A stretch of 8,234 bases of DNA from an uncultured Spirochaetia bacterium. GTDB lineage: Bacteria; Spirochaetota; UBA6919. Below are positions 5,549 to 8,234 of the stretch, one piece after another. The stretch spans positions 1 through 8,234 of the forward strand of contig CAJXGR010000135.1 of assembly GCA_913053665.1 (NCBI GenBank), given 5' to 3'. How positions within the stretch are numbered: the first letter of the stretch is position 1; the number at the start of each line of letters is the position of its first letter. Position numbers and translations under genes: made by a program. The notes under the pieces were generated by a model. The model did no database searches, was not told the origin of the DNA, and saw only the letters and a list, made by a program, of their open reading frames with translations.

Positions 5549-6688
5549 ATGAAAACCTTTGCCCTTCTTTTAATCCTTTTGTTCTTCAATACTCTTATGT
5601 TCTCTCAGCCTGAAACGGATCGCTTTCAATACTATGGGAGCATCTCTTACAGCCCAAGTAATCAACATTTAGGCTATATTATACAACGCTATGACAAAAT
5701 GAAGAAAGTAACCCGAAAGGAAATCTATGACTCAGAGGGTGTCTTAGAGAAATATATCATCTATGAATATGATAAATCCCATTTGCTGAAAAAAGAATCT
5801 GAGTATAACGACCTCAGAAAACTTGTTAAAACAACAACTTATGTAAATCACAAAAAACGCGTTAGGCAAAAAACGGTAAAGATAAATAATAAAACCATCT
5901 ACGTCCATTATGATTACGCTTTGAATCGAGACAACAAGTTACTTTATCGAGTGGAAAGTTTCTATAATGACGATGTATTCGACGATCAAAGTTATCTGAA
6001 GGTCAATAAAAGCATCTATTCCTACACCAAAGACGGAATGCTTATAGAACACTTTGTAAAAGTTCCTTCGGATGAGGAAAACCCTGATTTCCGCTTTGCA
6101 TGGGCAGAAGCCTATGAGTATCGCTCCGACCGAAAAGTGGGTAAAATCCTGTATCTGGACAAACATCGCAGGCCTCAGAAATACATAGAGTACTACTACG
6201 GCAAGAATAAGAAAGTCCTCAAAACCAGAGTCTTTAGAGTTAAAGGGAATAATCCTCTATGGAAGGGGGAGTTTGTCCATTTCTCAAGGAATAAAGTCCA
6301 ATTAATCCAGTCGGTTGTTTATAGATATTCCCTAAATGCTTTTAAAGCCCTTGCGGGTATTCACCCACAATTTGAGCCAAAGAAAAAGGTTGTTAAAGTT
6401 GTAAAGAAAAAAGATAATCTCAATACTAAAAGAGATAAACATGGCAAAATAATTGCCAAAAAGGACGGAAACATTGATGGGGTCGTAAAAATCATTATAC
6501 CAAAGGCTGGCGTCAAGAATCCAAAGGCTGAGGATAACACAAGTGATGACGATGACTCAAGCGATGACGATGACTCAAGCGATGACGATGACTCAAGCGA
6601 TGACGATGACTCAAGTGATGACGATGACTCAAGCGATGACGATGACTCAAGCGATGATGACTTCAAGTCAGAAGATGAGGATAGCTAA
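5549..6688 (+). CDS. Exported Tyr/Lys-rich repeat protein with an (SDDDDS)n acidic tail
   Basis: I do not recognise a named family. The 379-aa product has a signal peptide (hydrophobic residues 4-18, likely cleavage near MFS/Q at 17-20). Residues 45-230 hold loosely repeated units of alternating Tyr, Lys and small turns, such as YEYDKSHLLKKESEYND and YEYRSDRKVGKILYLD. They look like the beta-hairpin repeats of YD/RHS or MORN-like surface proteins. Residues 278-330 are strongly basic, with many Lys-Val and Lys-Lys pairs. Residues 332-379 are almost only Ser and Asp. This charge split could bind calcium, other cations or a polymer at the surface; that is inference. A good ribosome site precedes the ATG. 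No calcium loop or protease motif is seen. Confidence 0.82.
   Translation: MKTFALLLILLFFNTLMFSQPETDRFQYYGSISYSPSNQHLGYIIQRYDKMKKVTRKEIYDSEGVLEKYIIYEYDKSHLLKKESEYNDLRKLVKTTTYVNHKKRVRQKTVKINNKTIYVHYDYALNRDNKLLYRVESFYNDDVFDDQSYLKVNKSIYSYTKDGMLIEHFVKVPSDEENPDFRFAWAEAYEYRSDRKVGKILYLDKHRRPQKYIEYYYGKNKKVLKTRVFRVKGNNPLWKGEFVHFSRNKVQLIQSVVYRYSLNAFKALAGIHPQFEPKKKVVKVVKKKDNLNTKRDKHGKIIAKKDGNIDGVVKIIIPKAGVKNPKAEDNTSDDDDSSDDDDSSDDDDSSDDDDSSDDDDSSDDDDSSDDDFKSEDEDS
6542..6649 (+). repeat. In-frame 18-base tandem repeat encoding SDDDDS, six units
   Basis: Six head-to-tail copies of AG(T/C)GATGACGATGACTCA run without a gap, followed by a degenerate seventh (SDDDFKS). The units are identical except for the third base of the first codon: T in units 1 and 5, C in units 2, 3, 4 and 6. 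That pattern suggests duplication of a four-unit, 72-base block. Since 18 is a multiple of three, gain or loss of units would change tail length without shifting the frame. Confidence 0.95.
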
Positions 6689-6828
6689 GAAATAAGACGT
6701 TTAGCATTTTATATTTAATCTGCCACGATACATTAATCCATTGTTTTGTACTTCCTTTTTTAATCATCTTTCATTATATTAAGTCTAGTGACACAAGTCT
6801 CTACTGAAGGGTATTTGCTGCCTGAGAT

Positions 6829-6833
6829 AAGGA
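6829..6833 (+). promoter_or_regulatory. Ribosome binding site of the CHASE2 gene
   Basis: AAGGA lies 7 bases before the ATG at 6841 and supports that start. The 152-base gap upstream has a TATATT box at 6775-6780 but no good -35 partner, so the promoter is uncertain. Confidence 0.65.
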
Positions 6834-6840
6834 TGGGATC

Positions 6841-8234
6841 ATGAAAAATCTGTTAGAAAAGATTGGAATCGACCGTATTGCTGTCGTCTTACTAAGTACT
6901 TTATTAATAAGTATATATATTCCAGGTTGGATGAGGCCAATAGAAAACCTTTTTCTTGATAAAATTGTAACTAATTTTACCGACCCTTCCGAGGCCAGTA
7001 CTGAGATAGTCTACGCAATGACCACTGATCGATCTCTAAAAGAAGCTGAAAAGCTTTACCAGATGGGTTGGCCTTGGCGACGAGACACATATTCTAAACT
7101 GATTAACTTTCTAAATAATAGTGGGGCCGACGTTATAGTTTTTGACTCGGTCTTTTCCGAAAAATCTGTCTACACTTATGCCGGAGAACCCGATGACAGC
7201 AACTTTGCAAAAGCCATGAAATCCGCTGGAAACGTCATTATTGGTACTATATTTAGAATGACCTCTCATCAGTTGGAAGAGAGGGCAATAGTCAGTGCAT
7301 TAAAACTTGAGAAAAAGTATAGAGACAGGTTTTACGAGAAATATAAAAATGAGATAATAGCGAAATATGAAGATCAAATAAAAACAGAATATGTGAGGCG
7401 TACTAAAAAAAAGTTTGGTGAAGAGATTACTAAAAAATATCAAATTAAATATATCAAACAATTAAAGAAAGAAGTTGAGAATCGTTTTGTAGAAGAAAAG
7501 TTTAGAAAACGTAATTTAAACGCCCTCATTGAAAAAGAAGTGACAAATAAACTACGAAAAATCATTGGTGATAGACTCAAACAGGATTTTTCTAAAATCA
7601 AGAAAAAAGAAGTCATCAAACACATTATTTCTTATATGAAAAAAAGACATCTTAAAAAGATGAAAAAGAAAAGTGATAATAATCCTCATACTCTGATCCA
7701 TGCTGTCCCCATTGATCCAAGGCTCATCGCTAAAAATAATATACTCCCCATCTACTACAATACGGGCTCTCCCACTCGTGCTTTTTGGGATAAAAAGATT
7801 CTCCTGGGGAGTGTTGAAGGCCGGATTGACGATGACGGCACAGCACGGCGTACTCCTTTACTCATCCATTATTTTGATCGTTATTATCCAACGCTCACTT
7901 TTACAACTATTTTTCATTATTTAAAACCCCAAAAAATTGAGATACTAAAAGATAAAATTGTTTTGGACAATTTGGTCATTCCTCTTACCAAGAAGGGTTA
8001 TCTCAGACTGAAATACTATGGGAAAAGCGAAGTCTATAAATTAATTGATCATGTTGATATGCTTAAAGTCTACGATTATCTAAACACAGTGTATGATATT
8101 TATTCAAAATCTACAAATAAACCGATGATTGAAAAAGACGAGATGGTCTCAAGCTCTAAAAACATCAAGCAATTCTTAAAACAATTAGAATCCCAATATC
8201 CTGAAGTTCTTAAAAAGACTTTTGAGAAACTACA
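6841..8234 (+). CDS. CHASE2-domain sensor protein, N-terminal part (3' end outside window)
   Basis: The frame is open for 464 codons to the end of the window. Residues 13-28 are a hydrophobic anchor. An extracytoplasmic CHASE2 domain follows: MGWPWRRDTYSKLINFL (75-91), GADVIVFDSVFSE (95-107), DDSNFAKAM (118-126), NVIIGTIF (131-138), and then GSVEGRIDDDGTARRTPLL (323-341) with YPTLTF (349-354), the late CHASE2 signatures. Between the two parts, residues about 145-280 form a Lys/Glu-rich, probably coiled-coil insertion that normal CHASE2 domains lack. CHASE2 senses extracellular signals and in known proteins is followed by membrane helices and an output such as adenylate/guanylate cyclase, Ser/Thr kinase or histidine kinase. 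The output here lies outside the window, so I cannot say which. Confidence 0.83.
   Translation, partial: MKNLLEKIGIDRIAVVLLSTLLISIYIPGWMRPIENLFLDKIVTNFTDPSEASTEIVYAMTTDRSLKEAEKLYQMGWPWRRDTYSKLINFLNNSGADVIVFDSVFSEKSVYTYAGEPDDSNFAKAMKSAGNVIIGTIFRMTSHQLEERAIVSALKLEKKYRDRFYEKYKNEIIAKYEDQIKTEYVRRTKKKFGEEITKKYQIKYIKQLKKEVENRFVEEKFRKRNLNALIEKEVTNKLRKIIGDRLKQDFSKIKKKEVIKHIISYMKKRHLKKMKKKSDNNPHTLIHAVPIDPRLIAKNNILPIYYNTGSPTRAFWDKKILLGSVEGRIDDDGTARRTPLLIHYFDRYYPTLTFTTIFHYLKPQKIEILKDKIVLDNLVIPLTKKGYLRLKYYGKSEVYKLIDHVDMLKVYDYLNTVYDIYSKSTNKPMIEKDEMVSSSKNIKQFLKQLESQYPEVLKKTFEKL

Noticed and set aside
6361..6666. Minus-strand frame with Ser-Ser-Ser-Leu-Glu repeats
   Set aside because: It is the antisense reading of the SDDDDS tandem repeat; the plus-strand gene has a ribosome site and signal peptide.
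6684..6716. Possible terminator after the SDDDDS-repeat gene
   Set aside because: GCTAA and TTAGC form only a 5-base stem with a 12-base loop and the following T-rich stretch is interrupted; too weak to call.
7700..7924. 74-codon plus-strand frame in the second half of the CHASE2 gene
   Set aside because: It sits in another frame of a long gene that matches CHASE2 on both sides; no independent ribosome site is seen.

Overview
The window is an AT-rich stretch (roughly 40% GC by eye) from a Gram-negative, LPS-making bacterium. It carries an Omp85/BamA barrel, an OmpH/Skp-type periplasmic protein, FabZ and the lipid A enzyme LpxB side by side. The CHASE2 sensor and the loosely packed small lineage-specific genes would suit a spirochaete-like or other deep-branching diderm. 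The sequence does not let me name a phylum with confidence.

Layout. (1) Positions 1-2853, plus strand: an envelope-biogenesis cluster bamA(3' end)-ompH/skp-fabZ-lpxB with gaps of only 22-43 bases, probably one operon. Compared with the classical bamA-skp-lpxD-fabZ-lpxA-lpxB order, lpxD and lpxA are absent. (2) Positions 2854-3486, plus strand: a 128-base gap with a good sigma70-type promoter, then an unrecognised 167-aa charged protein built from three copies of a 28-residue YPxM motif. (3) Positions 3502-5015, minus strand: read in transcription order, a small Phd/RelB-like antitoxin, a truncated RelE-like toxin overlapping it by 8 bases, hicB, hicA, and a secreted protein with two EF-hand-like calcium loops. 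A promoter whose predicted start falls on the first antitoxin codon suggests a leaderless message. (4) Positions 5091-5363, plus strand: a remnant of the ATPase domain of a histidine kinase, lying back to back with the toxin-antitoxin block. (5) Positions 5549-6688, plus strand: a secreted or surface Tyr/Lys-rich protein ending in a perfect 18-base tandem repeat that encodes SDDDDS units. (6) Positions 6841-8234, plus strand: the N-terminal 464 codons of a CHASE2 sensor protein that runs off the window, with an unusual Lys/Glu-rich insertion of about 130 residues inside the sensor region.

How it works together. Region 1 is housekeeping: BamA inserts outer-membrane proteins, the OmpH/Skp-like protein would chaperone them, FabZ supplies acyl chains and LpxB makes the lipid A disaccharide. 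Regions 3-4 look like an accessory island in which one toxin-antitoxin module was overwritten or joined by another next to a broken kinase gene. Regions 5-6 are cell-surface and signalling genes. The best candidates for something undescribed are the triple YPxM repeat protein, the composite antitoxin/RelE-remnant/HicBA locus and the CHASE2 protein with the charged insertion.
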